This document shows positions 50,261 to 58,819 of a stretch of DNA of 64,000 nucleotides, piece by piece. This DNA comes from an uncultured Collinsella sp. (lineage in GTDB: Bacteria; Actinomycetota; Coriobacteriia; Coriobacteriales; Coriobacteriaceae): positions 62,001-126,000 of the forward strand of contig CAUFBM010000004.1 in assembly GCA_959023295.1 (NCBI GenBank), read 5' to 3'. The number at the start of each line of letters is the position of its first letter. The first letter of the stretch is position 1. Under the pieces are notes generated by a model. The model searched no databases, had not been told where the DNA came from, and saw only the letters and a program-made list of their open reading frames with translations. The translations under genes and the position numbers were made by a program.

Positions 50261-50390
50261 GGCGGGGGCCGGGCTTAGCTTTCAAAACACTCCGCAGACC
50301 AGTGTGGCGCCTTGTCCGCGGCTCCGAAGGAGCAGGACAAGGCGCCACACATGGTCGAGGACGTTCTGAAAGCTAAGCCCGGCCCCCGCC
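50261..50390. repeat. Nested palindrome downstream of asd
   Basis: Outer arms 50261-50283 and 50368-50390 are perfect (23 bp). Inner arms 50302-50317 and 50335-50350 are perfect (16 bp; ending CCTTGTCC). The innermost loop has GGCTCC/GGAGC. It shares the CCTTGTCC/GGACAAGG inner stem and GCTCC-GGAGC loop with the element at 55691-55875. Confidence 0.95.
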
Positions 50391-50402
50391 GGACAGGTCA
50401 CA

Positions 50403-51428
50403 CTACTCGCAGAGCAGCTTAGCGATCTGGACGGCGTTGGTTGCCGCGCCCTTACGGATTTGGTCGCCGCAGCACCAGAAGGTGATGCCGCGCGCAGCCT
50501 CGGGGTTCGAGATGTCGCGGCGCACGCGACCGACCCAGATCAGGTCCTGGTCGGACGTATCCATCGGCATGGGGAAGCGATCGTGCGCATCCTCGGCGCT
50601 CATGTCGTCAACCAGCTTCACGCCCGGAGCGGCAGCCAACGCAGCACGGGCCTCGTCAACCGTAATGTCACGCTCGAACTCGAGCGTAATGCTCTCGGAG
50701 TGCGAGCGCAGCACGGGCACGCGCACGCAGGTGCAGTTCACGCGCAGCTCGGGCAGGTGCATGATCTTACGGCCCTCGTTTTGCAGCTTCATCTCCTCGG
50801 AGGTAAAGCCCTCTTCCTTGACGCCGCCAATTTGCGGAATCAGGTTGCTCGCGAGCTGGGCGGCAAATGCGCGCGGCTCGGGAATCTCCTCGCCACGGCC
50901 CAGGGCGGCCAGCTGAGCCTCGAGCTCGGCCATGCCGGGAGCGCCGGCACCCGAAGCCGCCTGATACGTCGAGACGATCATGCGCTTCACGCCGGCGAGC
51001 CGATGCAGCGGCCACGTGGGAACCAGGCCGATAATGGTCGCGCAGTTGGGATTGGCGATAAGGCCGTGATGCCACTTGATGTCGTCGGCATTGATCTCGG
51101 GAACAACCAGCGGCACCTCGGGATCCATGCGGAAGGCATGGCTGTTGTCGACCACGACGGCGCCGCGCTTGACGGCCTCGGGCAGTAGCTCCTTCGCGAT
51201 GTCGTCGCCGGCGGCTCCAAGTACGATGTCGCAGCCCTCAAAGGCCTCGGGGCAAGCCTCTTCGATCACAATCTGCTCGCCGCGGAACTCGACGGTCTTG
51301 CCCGCAGAACGAGCGCTCGCCAGCAGCTTGAGTTTGCCAACCGGGAACTCCTGCTCGTTGAGGCACTCGAGCATCTGGGTGCCCACGGCTCCCGTCGCGC
51401 CCAAAATAGCAACCGTGTACTGTTTCAT
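50403..51428 (-). CDS. asd: Aspartate-semialdehyde dehydrogenase
   Basis: 341 residues. NADPH reduction of aspartyl phosphate to aspartate semialdehyde, for lysine, threonine and methionine. The start at 51428 (SD AAAGGGGGA) gives VAILGATGAVGTQML. NPNCATI has the catalytic cysteine, and RVPVLRSHSESI the substrate arginine/histidine region. Located downstream of lysC, the preceding pathway step. Confidence 0.94.
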   Translation of the reverse strand: MKQYTVAILGATGAVGTQMLECLNEQEFPVGKLKLLASARSAGKTVEFRGEQIVIEEACPEAFEGCDIVLGAAGDDIAKELLPEAVKRGAVVVDNSHAFRMDPEVPLVVPEINADDIKWHHGLIANPNCATIIGLVPTWPLHRLAGVKRMIVSTYQAASGAGAPGMAELEAQLAALGRGEEIPEPRAFAAQLASNLIPQIGGVKEEGFTSEEMKLQNEGRKIMHLPELRVNCTCVRVPVLRSHSESITLEFERDITVDEARAALAAAPGVKLVDDMSAEDAHDRFPMPMDTSDQDLIWVGRVRRDISNPEAARGITFWCCGDQIRKGAATNAVQIAKLLCE

Positions 51429-51502
51429 GCTTCCCCCTTTAAAGGTTGTGGCTTTTGCCCGCACGCCGAGCAGGCCGATTATTGTTGCCAGTGTATACAA
51501 GA

Positions 51503-51529
51503 ACGGGGCGGGCACGAAACCCGCCCCGT
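51503..51529. terminator. GC-rich hairpin between lysC and asd
   Basis: ACGGGGCGGG/CCCGCCCCGT perfect 10-bp stem with 7-nt loop. Followed on the plus side by GAAACGAAACC repeats; no T-run. Confidence 0.75.
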
Positions 51530-51560
51530 CGAAACGAAACCGAAACGAAACGCCCCGCCG

Positions 51561-51590
51561 TAGATTTTTGAGACATGACCCAAAAATCTA
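51561..51590. repeat. TAGATTTTTG hairpin after lysC
   Basis: TAGATTTTTG/CAAAAATCTA perfect 10-bp arms, loop AGACATGACC, 12 nt past the lysC stop codon. The loop resembles the GTCTGTCCC-type loops of the REP-like hairpins. Confidence 0.8.
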
Positions 51591-51601
51591 CCGAGCAGTC
51601 G

Positions 51602-52990
51602 CTACTTTTTGAGCGCGGCCAAGGTGGGATCGGCCGGCGCGGGAGCCTCCAGGTCAGAGACCTTCACAATGCCGTTCTCGTCGGAGAAGGCACGGTAAAT
51701 GGTCCGAATCGCCAGGTCGAAGTCTTTCTCCTCGACACCGATAATGATGTTGATCTCGTCGCAGCTCTGCGAAATCATGCGCACGCTCACGCCGGCCTGG
51801 CCAAGCATGCCAAACAGGTGGCCCGAGATACCCGCGCGGCCTCGCAGGTTACGGCCGACGGTCGCGATGAGCGCCAAGCCCTCGACAACCTCGATCTCGA
51901 GCGGCTCGACCTCCTGCTGGATGTCGCCCACAAGCGAGTACAGCGAATCGTGTACATCCTTCTCCTGCACCACGGCGCCAAAGCGGTCGACACCGGTGGG
52001 CATGTGCTCAACGGAAACGTCATAGCGCTCGAAGACCGAAAGCGCGCGGCGCATAAAGCCGACGCGCGGCTTGGTGCGGTCGCGGGCCACGTTGATGGCG
52101 ACAAAACCGCGCTTGCCGGTCACGCCGGTAATGATGGGCTCTGCTTCGCCCTCGTCAGCCGTCTCGCTAATGATGGTGCCGGGGTCCTGCGGCGCATTTG
52201 TGTTCTTGATGACCAGCGGAATACCCGCCTCACGCACAGGGAACACGGCCTCCTCGTGCAGGACGCTTGCGCCCATGTACGAAAGCTCGCGCAGCTCCTC
52301 GTAGGTAACGCGCGCAATGGGCTGAGCCTCGGGCACAATGCGAGGATCGGCAGAATAGAAACCCGAGACGTCGGTCCAGTTCTCGTACAGGTCGGCGCCC
52401 AGGCACTTGGCCAGGATCGAGCCCGAGATATCGCCGCCGCCACGGTCGAGCAGCTTGATCTGGCCCTCACGCGTCGCGCCGTAGAAACCGGGCATAACAA
52501 AGCCGCCCTGCTGACCGTACTCCTGCACCAGCTCGGAGGTGCGGTTCATGCTGAGCGTACCGTCGTGATGAAACGCCACAACCGTCGCGGCATCCAGGAA
52601 CGGCAGGCCCAGGTACTCGGCCATCAGGCGAGCGGTGAAATACTCGCCGCGGCTCACAAGCTCCTCGGTGGAGTAGCCGCCCGAGCGGGCGCGCTCGGCA
52701 AAGGCTGCGAACTCCTCGCGGATGGGATAGGTGAGCTCCAGCTCGTCAGCGATATCAAAATAGCGCTGGCCAATGTCCTCGAGCAGCTCCTCACACGACA
52801 CGTGATATTTAACGTGCGCGTTAACCAAGTAGAGCAGGTCGGTCACCTTGGTGTCGCCCTTAAAGCGGCGACCGCAGGCGGAAACCACCACAAAACGGCG
52901 AGCCGGGTCGGCATCGACGATGGCCTTGATCTTCTTGAAGTGTTCGGCGTCGGCGACCGACGAGCCGCCAAACTTGGCAATCTTAATCAT
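51602..52990 (-). CDS. lysC: Aspartate kinase
   Basis: 462 residues. Phosphorylates aspartate. KFGGSSVADAEHF at the N-terminus; DRGGGDISGSILA in place of the usual RGGSDTTA-type loop, closest in form to Bacillus YclM/ThrD-type kinases; two C-terminal ACT domains (about 320-385 and 395-450) for feedback control. The 462-residue length fits a monofunctional type without internal beta start. Divergent from thrC, with a shared 104-bp promoter region; no lysine riboswitch fits there. Confidence 0.93.
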   Translation of the reverse strand: MIKIAKFGGSSVADAEHFKKIKAIVDADPARRFVVVSACGRRFKGDTKVTDLLYLVNAHVKYHVSCEELLEDIGQRYFDIADELELTYPIREEFAAFAERARSGGYSTEELVSRGEYFTARLMAEYLGLPFLDAATVVAFHHDGTLSMNRTSELVQEYGQQGGFVMPGFYGATREGQIKLLDRGGGDISGSILAKCLGADLYENWTDVSGFYSADPRIVPEAQPIARVTYEELRELSYMGASVLHEEAVFPVREAGIPLVIKNTNAPQDPGTIISETADEGEAEPIITGVTGKRGFVAINVARDRTKPRVGFMRRALSVFERYDVSVEHMPTGVDRFGAVVQEKDVHDSLYSLVGDIQQEVEPLEIEVVEGLALIATVGRNLRGRAGISGHLFGMLGQAGVSVRMISQSCDEINIIIGVEEKDFDLAIRTIYRAFSDENGIVKVSDLEAPAPADPTLAALKK

Positions 52991-53094
52991 GGGCTGGAGG
53001 TTACCTTTCTAAAAAGCCTCTGCGAACCTATTTTGCACGCTCTGATACCATGGTTTCACCGATTGGGACCAAGGCATCCGAGGAGCAGTGTTAT

Positions 53095-54612
53095 ATGGGA
53101 ACTTATCATAGTACACGAGGACGCACTTTATCGTGCTCAAGTAAGGTGGCAATCCGCGCCGGCATCGCTCCCGACGGGGGTTTGTTTGTCTCGGACGAGC
53201 TCGGCACCCAGCAGGTCGATATCAGCTCGCTTGCAGATAAATCGTACTTTGAAATCGCTCAAGATGTGTTGGGAATGTTACTGAATGATTACACGGCCGA
53301 AGAAATTTCGGCGTGTGTCGACGAGGCATACCGAGGCACGTTCGCGAGTGAAGAGGTCACGCCGCTCGTCAAACTCGACGTAGCGCCGGACCCCGACGCT
53401 CCTCAAACCTATGTGATGGAGCTCTTTGGCGGCCCCACGAGCGCCTTTAAGGACGTCGCCCTGCAGATGCTCCCCCGCCTGATGGCCCGCACCTCCGCCA
53501 AAGACGGCGGCGCCGAGCGTATCATGATCGTCACCGCCACGTCGGGCGACACGGGCAAGGCGGCACTCGCCGGCTTTGCCGACGCCCCGGGCACGGGCAT
53601 CACCGTCTTTTATCCCGAGGGCAAAGTCAGCCGCGTGCAGAATCTGCAGATGTCCACACAGGAGGGCGACAACGTCGCCGTCTGCGGCATCCGCGGCAAC
53701 TTCGACGATGCCCAGAGTGCCGTCAAGCACATCTTTGCCGATAAGGAGCTTGCCGAGCGTCTGGAGGCCGCTGGCACGGTGCTTTCGAGCGCCAACTCCA
53801 TCAACGTCGGCCGCCTGGTGCCGCAGGTCGTCTACTACTTTGCCGCCTATGCGCAGCTGTTGCGCGCCGGCGCCATCGAGGCCGGCGACGCCGTGGAGTT
53901 CTGCGTACCGACCGGCAACTTTGGCGATATCCTGGCCGGCTACTATGCCAAGCGCATGGGTCTGCCCGTCGCCAAGCTCATCGTCGCGAGCGACAAGAAC
54001 AACGTGCTGGCCGACTTCCTGACCACCGGCGTCTACGACCGCAACCGTCCGTTCTTTACGACCATCTCGCCGTCGATGGACATCCTTATTAGCTCCAACC
54101 TAGAGCGCATGCTCTACTTCCTGTCCGATGGCGACTGCGAACTCGTTGCCGGCCTTATGGAGCAGCTGGCACAGACGGGTCGCTACGAGGTGCCTGCCGA
54201 GTTGCTGGCCAAGATCCAGAGCGTGTTTGGCTGCGGTTGGGCCAGCGAGGATGAGGTCCGCGCTGCCATCAAGAGTTGCTGGGATGCGAACGGCTACGTG
54301 ATCGACCCGCACACCGCTTGCGGTTATCACGTCTTTGAGCGGGTCGCCCCCGCCGAGGGCGCCAAGGCCCGCGTGCTGCTTTCGACCGCAAGCCCCTACA
54401 AGTTCCCGCGCGCCTGCTGCGACGCCCTGGGCCTCGACGTTCCCGAGGATGATTTTGAGGCCATGCGTGTACTCGAGCAGGCCACCAACACGGTCGCCCC
54501 GACCCAGCTCGCCGAGCTCGAGTCCAAGCCCGTCCGCTTCAAAGACGTCTGCGACGTCGATGAGATGGCAAGCTACGTCGAGTCCGCAGCAAAAAAGATG
54601 GCTACCAACTAA
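53095..54612 (+). CDS. thrC: Threonine synthase
   Basis: 505 residues. A PLP enzyme converting O-phosphohomoserine to threonine. The start at 53095 is MGTYHSTRG. PLP lysine in GPTSAFKDVALQML, phosphate-binding TATSGDTGKAAL, VPTGNFGDILAGYYAKRM. The length and order match the long (yeast/E. coli-like type I) subfamily. Upstream of thrB, the previous step, with a terminator and a palindrome between them. Confidence 0.94.
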   Translation: MGTYHSTRGRTLSCSSKVAIRAGIAPDGGLFVSDELGTQQVDISSLADKSYFEIAQDVLGMLLNDYTAEEISACVDEAYRGTFASEEVTPLVKLDVAPDPDAPQTYVMELFGGPTSAFKDVALQMLPRLMARTSAKDGGAERIMIVTATSGDTGKAALAGFADAPGTGITVFYPEGKVSRVQNLQMSTQEGDNVAVCGIRGNFDDAQSAVKHIFADKELAERLEAAGTVLSSANSINVGRLVPQVVYYFAAYAQLLRAGAIEAGDAVEFCVPTGNFGDILAGYYAKRMGLPVAKLIVASDKNNVLADFLTTGVYDRNRPFFTTISPSMDILISSNLERMLYFLSDGDCELVAGLMEQLAQTGRYEVPAELLAKIQSVFGCGWASEDEVRAAIKSCWDANGYVIDPHTACGYHVFERVAPAEGAKARVLLSTASPYKFPRACCDALGLDVPEDDFEAMRVLEQATNTVAPTQLAELESKPVRFKDVCDVDEMASYVESAAKKMATN

Positions 54613-54624
54613 AACCCTTTATAA

Positions 54625-54660
54625 GGCGCCGGCGAAAGCCGGCGCACCTTCTTTTTATTT
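54625..54660 (+). terminator. Intrinsic terminator of thrC
   Basis: GGCGCCGGC/GCCGGCGC stem with GAAA tetraloop, then TTCTTTTTATTT. Confidence 0.93.
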
Positions 54661-54688
54661 AGCTTTCGGGATGATGACGAGCATGCGA

Positions 54689-54800
54689 GCGGGTCTGGCC
54701 GTTTAGTTCGTCGCGAGTTCCGCACGAGCCGGAAAGCACTTAATGTGCTTTCCGAGCGAGCCAGGACTGCCCGAGCAGCGAACTAAACGGCCAGACCCGC
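54689..54800. repeat. Nested palindrome between thrC and thrB
   Basis: Outer arms 54689-54710 and 54779-54800 are perfect (22 bp). The centre GGAAAGCAC-TTAAT-GTGCTTTCC (54731-54753) is perfect. The right arm ends next to the thrB SD (AGGAGG at 54803). Layout parallels 17225-17329 (TTAA-centred core with GAGCGA flank). Confidence 0.94.
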
Positions 54801-54814
54801 CCAGGAGGACCCAC

Positions 54815-55696
54815 ATGATCAAAATCACCGTCCCAGCAACCAGCGCCAACCTAGGCATCGGCTACGATACCCTCGGCATGGCCGTCAGCCTCTACTCGCA
54901 CTTCACCTTCGAGCGCGCCGACAAGCTCACCATCACGGGCTGCCCCGAAGAGTTCCAAAACGAGAACAACCTGGTCTACGTGAGCTTTGTGGATGCGCTG
55001 GCCGCATGGGGCGAGCCGGCTTTTCCCGTTGCCATCAACATTCAGACCGACGTGCCCGTCGCTCGCGGCCTGGGTTCCAGCTCCACCTGCGTCGTCGCCG
55101 GCATCATGGCGGCCGCCGCGCTAACAGGTCACACCGTCGACCGTGCCGAGCTCGTCCGCATTGCCACCGAGGTCGAGGGCCATCCCGATAACGTCGCCCC
55201 CGCTATCCTGGGCGGTGCCGTCTGCTCCTTTACGCCGACCGATTCTCTCCCCCAGTGCCTGCGCTACGAGGTGAGCGATCGCCTGCGTTTTATTACCGTG
55301 ATTCCGCCCTACGAGGTACATACGAGCGAGGCGCGCAAGGTCGTGCCGCAGGAGGTTCCACTCTCCACCGCCGTATGGCAAATGGGCCGTATCGCCGGTA
55401 TGACGCGCGGTCTTGAGTCCGGCAACCTCGACCTGATTGCCGCCGCCAATGACGACCGCATCCAGGAACCCTATCGTCGCCGCCTGATTCCCGACTACAA
55501 CGCCGTGCGCGACACCTGCCTTAACGGCGGCGCCAAGACCATCTGGATCAGCGGATCGGGCTCGACCCTTATGGCTGTGACCGACGACACCATCGTGGCA
55601 AAGTTCCTGCAGGTCAAGCTGCGCGAGCAGTTCCCCAAGTGTGACACGCATATTCTAACGTGCGACACCGAGGGCGCTCAAATCGAGTACCTGTAG
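54815..55696 (+). CDS. thrB: Homoserine kinase
   Basis: 293 residues, GHMP kinase making O-phosphohomoserine. The start at 54815 (SD AGGAGG). VPATSANLGIGYDTLG motif 1, PVARGLGSSSTCVVAG motif 2 (ATP loop), and WISGSGSTLMAV motif 3. Homoserine dehydrogenase is not encoded in the window. Its last codons form the outermost arm of the following palindrome. Confidence 0.94.
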   Translation: MIKITVPATSANLGIGYDTLGMAVSLYSHFTFERADKLTITGCPEEFQNENNLVYVSFVDALAAWGEPAFPVAINIQTDVPVARGLGSSSTCVVAGIMAAAALTGHTVDRAELVRIATEVEGHPDNVAPAILGGAVCSFTPTDSLPQCLRYEVSDRLRFITVIPPYEVHTSEARKVVPQEVPLSTAVWQMGRIAGMTRGLESGNLDLIAAANDDRIQEPYRRRLIPDYNAVRDTCLNGGAKTIWISGSGSTLMAVTDDTIVAKFLQVKLREQFPKCDTHILTCDTEGAQIEYL

Positions 55697-55875
55697 ACAT
55701 CCTCCCCATATACCTGTCCGGGACGGTCGGGATGTTCCCTCAAAATCGTCCTCGCGCATGAAGGCCCCTTGTCCTGCTCCTACGGAGCGACGGACAAGGG
55801 GCCTTCGCGCTGCGGAATGATTTTGAGGGAACATCCCGACCGTCCCTGCGCTTACCTTGCTGAGGATGTCTACAG
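55691..55875. repeat. Three-layer nested palindrome between thrB and ysxC
   Basis: Layer 1: 55691-55704 with 55862-55875 (14 bp, contains the thrB stop codon). Layer 2: 55720-55746 with 55820-55846 (27 bp). Layer 3: 55760-55774 with 55792-55806 (15 bp, ends CCTTGTCC). All three are perfect. The innermost loop holds CTCC/GGAG. It separates convergent genes and could act as a bidirectional terminator, but its size is far beyond need. Confidence 0.95.
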
Positions 55876-55936
55876 GGACCCACGCTTTGAAGGGGCGCCG
55901 GGCTGATAGTCTGCCTCTTATTGATAGGGGCGCTTA

Positions 55937-56527
55937 TTAGAGGCAGGCCTCGGCGATGCGCTTTTTGAGTTCGTCGATGCCGGTGCCGGTCTGGGAGCTC
56001 GTAATGATTACGTTCTCGGCCGGGACGTTGAGTTGCTTTTTGATGGCTGCTGCCTGGCGGGCCTGCTGGGTGCGGCTGAGCTTGTCTGCCTTGGTGAGGC
56101 AGACGATAAAGTTGAACTCGTTGCCCTGCAGGTAGTCGATCATGTCATGATCGAGTTTGCTCGGGTCGTGACGAATGTCAACCAGCGAAACGACCAGGTT
56201 AAAGCTGCGCTCGGAGTCAAAGAAGTCGCCGATGAGCTCGGCCCAGCGGTCGCGCTCGGCCTTGGAACGACGGGCGAAACCGTAACCCGGCAGGTCCACA
56301 AAGTGCACGTCGTCGGCCTCAAAGAAGTTGATGTTGCTCGTCTTGCCCGGTGTGCTCGAAACCTTGACGAGGTTCTTGCGGCCAAAAAGCTTGTTCATGA
56401 TCGACGACTTGCCCACGTTGGAGCGACCGACGAAGCTCACCTCGGGGCAGGTGGACTCGGGAATCTGCGAAACCTTGCCATAGCTGGCAACGAACTTGGC
56501 AAGCTGGTAGTTAATGGAATCGGCCAT
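55937..56527 (-). CDS. ysxC: Ribosome biogenesis GTPase YsxC/EngB
   Basis: 196 residues. A GTPase needed for large-subunit assembly. G1 GRSNVGKSS, G3 DLPGYG, G4 TKAD, with the family start (PEVSFVGRSNVGKSS) in place. The ATG at 56527 (SD AAGGAG) discards 43 upstream residues. Follows mtnN by 38 bp; probably one operon. Confidence 0.93.
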   Translation of the reverse strand: MADSINYQLAKFVASYGKVSQIPESTCPEVSFVGRSNVGKSSIMNKLFGRKNLVKVSSTPGKTSNINFFEADDVHFVDLPGYGFARRSKAERDRWAELIGDFFDSERSFNLVVSLVDIRHDPSKLDHDMIDYLQGNEFNFIVCLTKADKLSRTQQARQAAAIKKQLNVPAENVIITSSQTGTGIDELKKRIAEACL

Positions 56528-56565
56528 GGACACTCCTTGGTCGTAGGTTCTTACAAAAGAGCGCG

Positions 56566-57306
56566 CTAGTAGATAGCAGCGATACGGCGAACGATATCGA
56601 GCGTAATGCCACTCGCGGTACGGGCATACTCGAACAGGTCGAACTCGCGATCGCAAATCGCATCGTATGCCTCGTCACAATTATCGCTGATAGCGCGCAG
56701 CACCAGGCAATCGACACCATTTTTGGTTGCGACATGGGCAATTGCCGCGCCCTCCATGCCGACACAATCTGCATGCGTCGCCTCGATGGCGTCGTTGCGC
56801 ATGGCGGCACCCGTCACAAAGCGGTTACCCGTGGCAATCGTGCCGACCAGGAACTGCTTGGTGTCCTCGTTCGAAGCGGCTGCATTTGTCGAAGCATCGA
56901 CAAACCCACGCTCAGCAAGCACATCGGCAGCAATATCGACCAGCGCAGGCGTCGAGCCAAACTCCTCGAGCCCCGGTGCAGACTCGGCGATAAGCGCGGT
57001 ATCGGTATCCAGATAACGCAGGCGTTTGCCGATGACCACGTCGTCGATATGGAGCTTGGGGTTCAAACCGCCCGCGATACCCGAAAGCACAACTGCCTGC
57101 GGAGCATACTTGCTAATGAGGTGCTGTGTTGCGGCAGCGGCATTCACCGTGCCCATGCCCGCCGTTGTGGCGACAAGCGTCAGGCCGTCGAACTCACCGC
57201 TCACAACGGTCAGGCCTGCCTCCTGTGCCTCGCAAACGTTACTCAACTCTTCCTTAATCTGCATGATCTCTTTTTCGAGTGCACCGATAATCGCGATGGT
57301 AGCCAT
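56566..57306 (-). CDS. mtnN: 5'-methylthioadenosine/S-adenosylhomocysteine nucleosidase
   Basis: 246 residues. Cleaves MTA and SAH to adenine plus the thioribose product. Family start IAIIGALEKEIMQIKEEL, ATTAGMGTVNAAAATQHLI, GMEGAAIAHVATKNG (catalytic Glu region) and RAISDNCDE (catalytic Asp). The start could also be 57318 (MGNGMATI). Supplies the SAM cycle recycling needed by the radical SAM and methyl-transfer reactions. Confidence 0.92.
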   Translation of the reverse strand: MATIAIIGALEKEIMQIKEELSNVCEAQEAGLTVVSGEFDGLTLVATTAGMGTVNAAAATQHLISKYAPQAVVLSGIAGGLNPKLHIDDVVIGKRLRYLDTDTALIAESAPGLEEFGSTPALVDIAADVLAERGFVDASTNAAASNEDTKQFLVGTIATGNRFVTGAAMRNDAIEATHADCVGMEGAAIAHVATKNGVDCLVLRAISDNCDEAYDAICDREFDLFEYARTASGITLDIVRRIAAIY

Positions 57307-57384
57307 GCCATTCCCCAAACCTATACGAAATTCTCAACCACGGTATGGTACCAGCATTTTGTTTGACCTCGTCAAACGAACACG

Positions 57385-58503
57385 TTAGGCCAGCGCAGCT
57401 CGGGTATCAAAGAATGTCTTAGCAATCGCAGCCACCAGCTCACTCGAGCGATCGCTCCATGGCATCGATGTCATGATGCTCATAATGTAGGTGTCACCGT
57501 CGACATCGATGAGACCAGCATCGCATGTCGAATAGCAACCATCCTCGCTTATCCAGCCTGCCTTGTTGCGCACCAAGGCTTGGTCGTCCGCAATGCCATC
57601 GCGAATAAACGATCGGGTCGTAGAGGTCAGAAGGCCCGACAGCCATTGCGATGTCTCGGTGTCACAGCTCAAATACTCGCTCATCTCGCGCCACAACTTG
57701 GCCGAGGTGCGCGGGCAATAGGTGGGAAAATCACTCATCGGATCGAGTGCGGTATCGTAATCGATGCCAAGACTGGCAATCCAATCTTCGTAACCGACAC
57801 TGTCAAACGCCGCGCGTAACGCAATAAACGAATCGTTGTCCGAATTAACGACCGCGGCATCGATCAGGTCGCGCACCGTCTGCCAACCCATGTTGTAGCC
57901 ACCATAGGTGCCAAGGGAATCATCGAGTGAAACCTGACCCGTCTCGACCAGAGATTCGCAGATGTACAACGCATAGAGCGCCTTGTAGCTACTCGCGCCG
58001 TAAACCTCGACATCGGGGTTATACGTCACGCCCTTGCCGCTTGACAGGTCGTAGAACACCACGCCCGTATCGCCCAATTCCTGGGCCTGATCAAGGGCAT
58101 CTTGGAGCGCGGCGAGGCTCTCATCCTCCAGGGCGGGGATCTGGTCATCAACCAGTGAGAAGGTCTGCACGGTATCGCCTGAGGGAATATCGTTAAAGTC
58201 CGCCTTCGAAAGCCTCGTCTTGAGGCTCGCTGTCGACAGGGTTTGGCTTGCGGTGGCTTTAGATTCAGAGACCTTTTTGTTTTGCGTCTGTACCGTTGAC
58301 GCATCTGAGTGTGCCATTCGCTCCGACGCGTAGGTTTTGGCGGTAATTCCGAGGATAATAACCGCCAACGTCAGCATCCCAACGGCGGCAATCTTCGTCA
58401 CGCGGATGCGAGCGTCAGCAAGGCCACGCGAAGACGTGCCCTTCGTCTCATATCTGCTGCTATGCTGCGGCACATACTCGTCCCGCGATGCATTGTTTCG
58501 CAC
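57385..58503 (-). CDS. Class A beta-lactamase-like serine hydrolase
   Basis: 372 residues. Cytoplasmic basic tail, one membrane span (about 37-57), a Ser/Thr-rich stretch (65-110), then a beta-lactamase2 (PF13354) domain. SxxK is Ser171-Ser-Tyr-Lys174, SDN is 221-223, and the third box is Lys-Ala-Gly (314-316) in place of KTG. Such anchored proteins in gut anaerobes may be cell-wall enzymes rather than resistance factors; the changed KTG argues for caution. Confidence 0.82.
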   Translation of the reverse strand: MRNNASRDEYVPQHSSRYETKGTSSRGLADARIRVTKIAAVGMLTLAVIILGITAKTYASERMAHSDASTVQTQNKKVSESKATASQTLSTASLKTRLSKADFNDIPSGDTVQTFSLVDDQIPALEDESLAALQDALDQAQELGDTGVVFYDLSSGKGVTYNPDVEVYGASSYKALYALYICESLVETGQVSLDDSLGTYGGYNMGWQTVRDLIDAAVVNSDNDSFIALRAAFDSVGYEDWIASLGIDYDTALDPMSDFPTYCPRTSAKLWREMSEYLSCDTETSQWLSGLLTSTTRSFIRDGIADDQALVRNKAGWISEDGCYSTCDAGLIDVDGDTYIMSIMTSMPWSDRSSELVAAIAKTFFDTRAALA

Positions 58504-58661
58504 GTGGTCTCCTGACTGCTACCGTTTATATACGAGCAGCATAATACCGAGCAGGCATTTCTTTCCAAAGATATTCAGCGGCGTTTAAGGTGTCTTTAAA
58601 GAAACCACAAGCGTATTTATCCAAATGGCACGATTCTGTTGCACATCTCCGCCCAAAACGC

Positions 58662-58728
58662 AGTTGCGGTGGAATAGTTCCTATTTGGGCGGCATAAGCC
58701 GAAAAACAAGAACTATTCCACCGCAACT
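58662..58728. repeat. AGTTGCGGTG inverted repeat, copy C
   Basis: Arms 58662-58680 and 58710-58728 are perfect (19 bp). Same outer arm as the copy at 43065, and the site that mismatches there (A against C) is paired here (G against C). Confidence 0.94.
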
Positions 58729-58764
58729 TGACGGGGCTCTTTGGCAATCAACTTGGCGCCCAGG

Positions 58765-58797
58765 GGCACTCATTTAAGTCTGTCCCCAATGAGTGCC
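58765..58797. repeat. Hairpin with REP-like loop, different arms
   Basis: GGCACTCATT/AATGAGTGCC perfect 10-bp arms around TAAGTCTGTCCCC. The loop matches the TAAACCTGTCCC loop of E1-E5 although the arms are unrelated. Together with copy C it makes up the gap 58504-58819. Confidence 0.85.
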
Positions 58798-58819
58798 TTT
58801 GGGGAGCGAATATGGCTCG

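Noticed and set aside
51429..53094. Lysine or threonine riboswitch or leader peptide near lysC and thrC
   Set aside because: Gaps are too short for a lysine riboswitch, and no Thr/Ile-rich leader frame with attenuator was found.
51575..53284. 569-codon plus-strand frame over lysC
   Set aside because: Antisense to a clear aspartate kinase; low-complexity translation.
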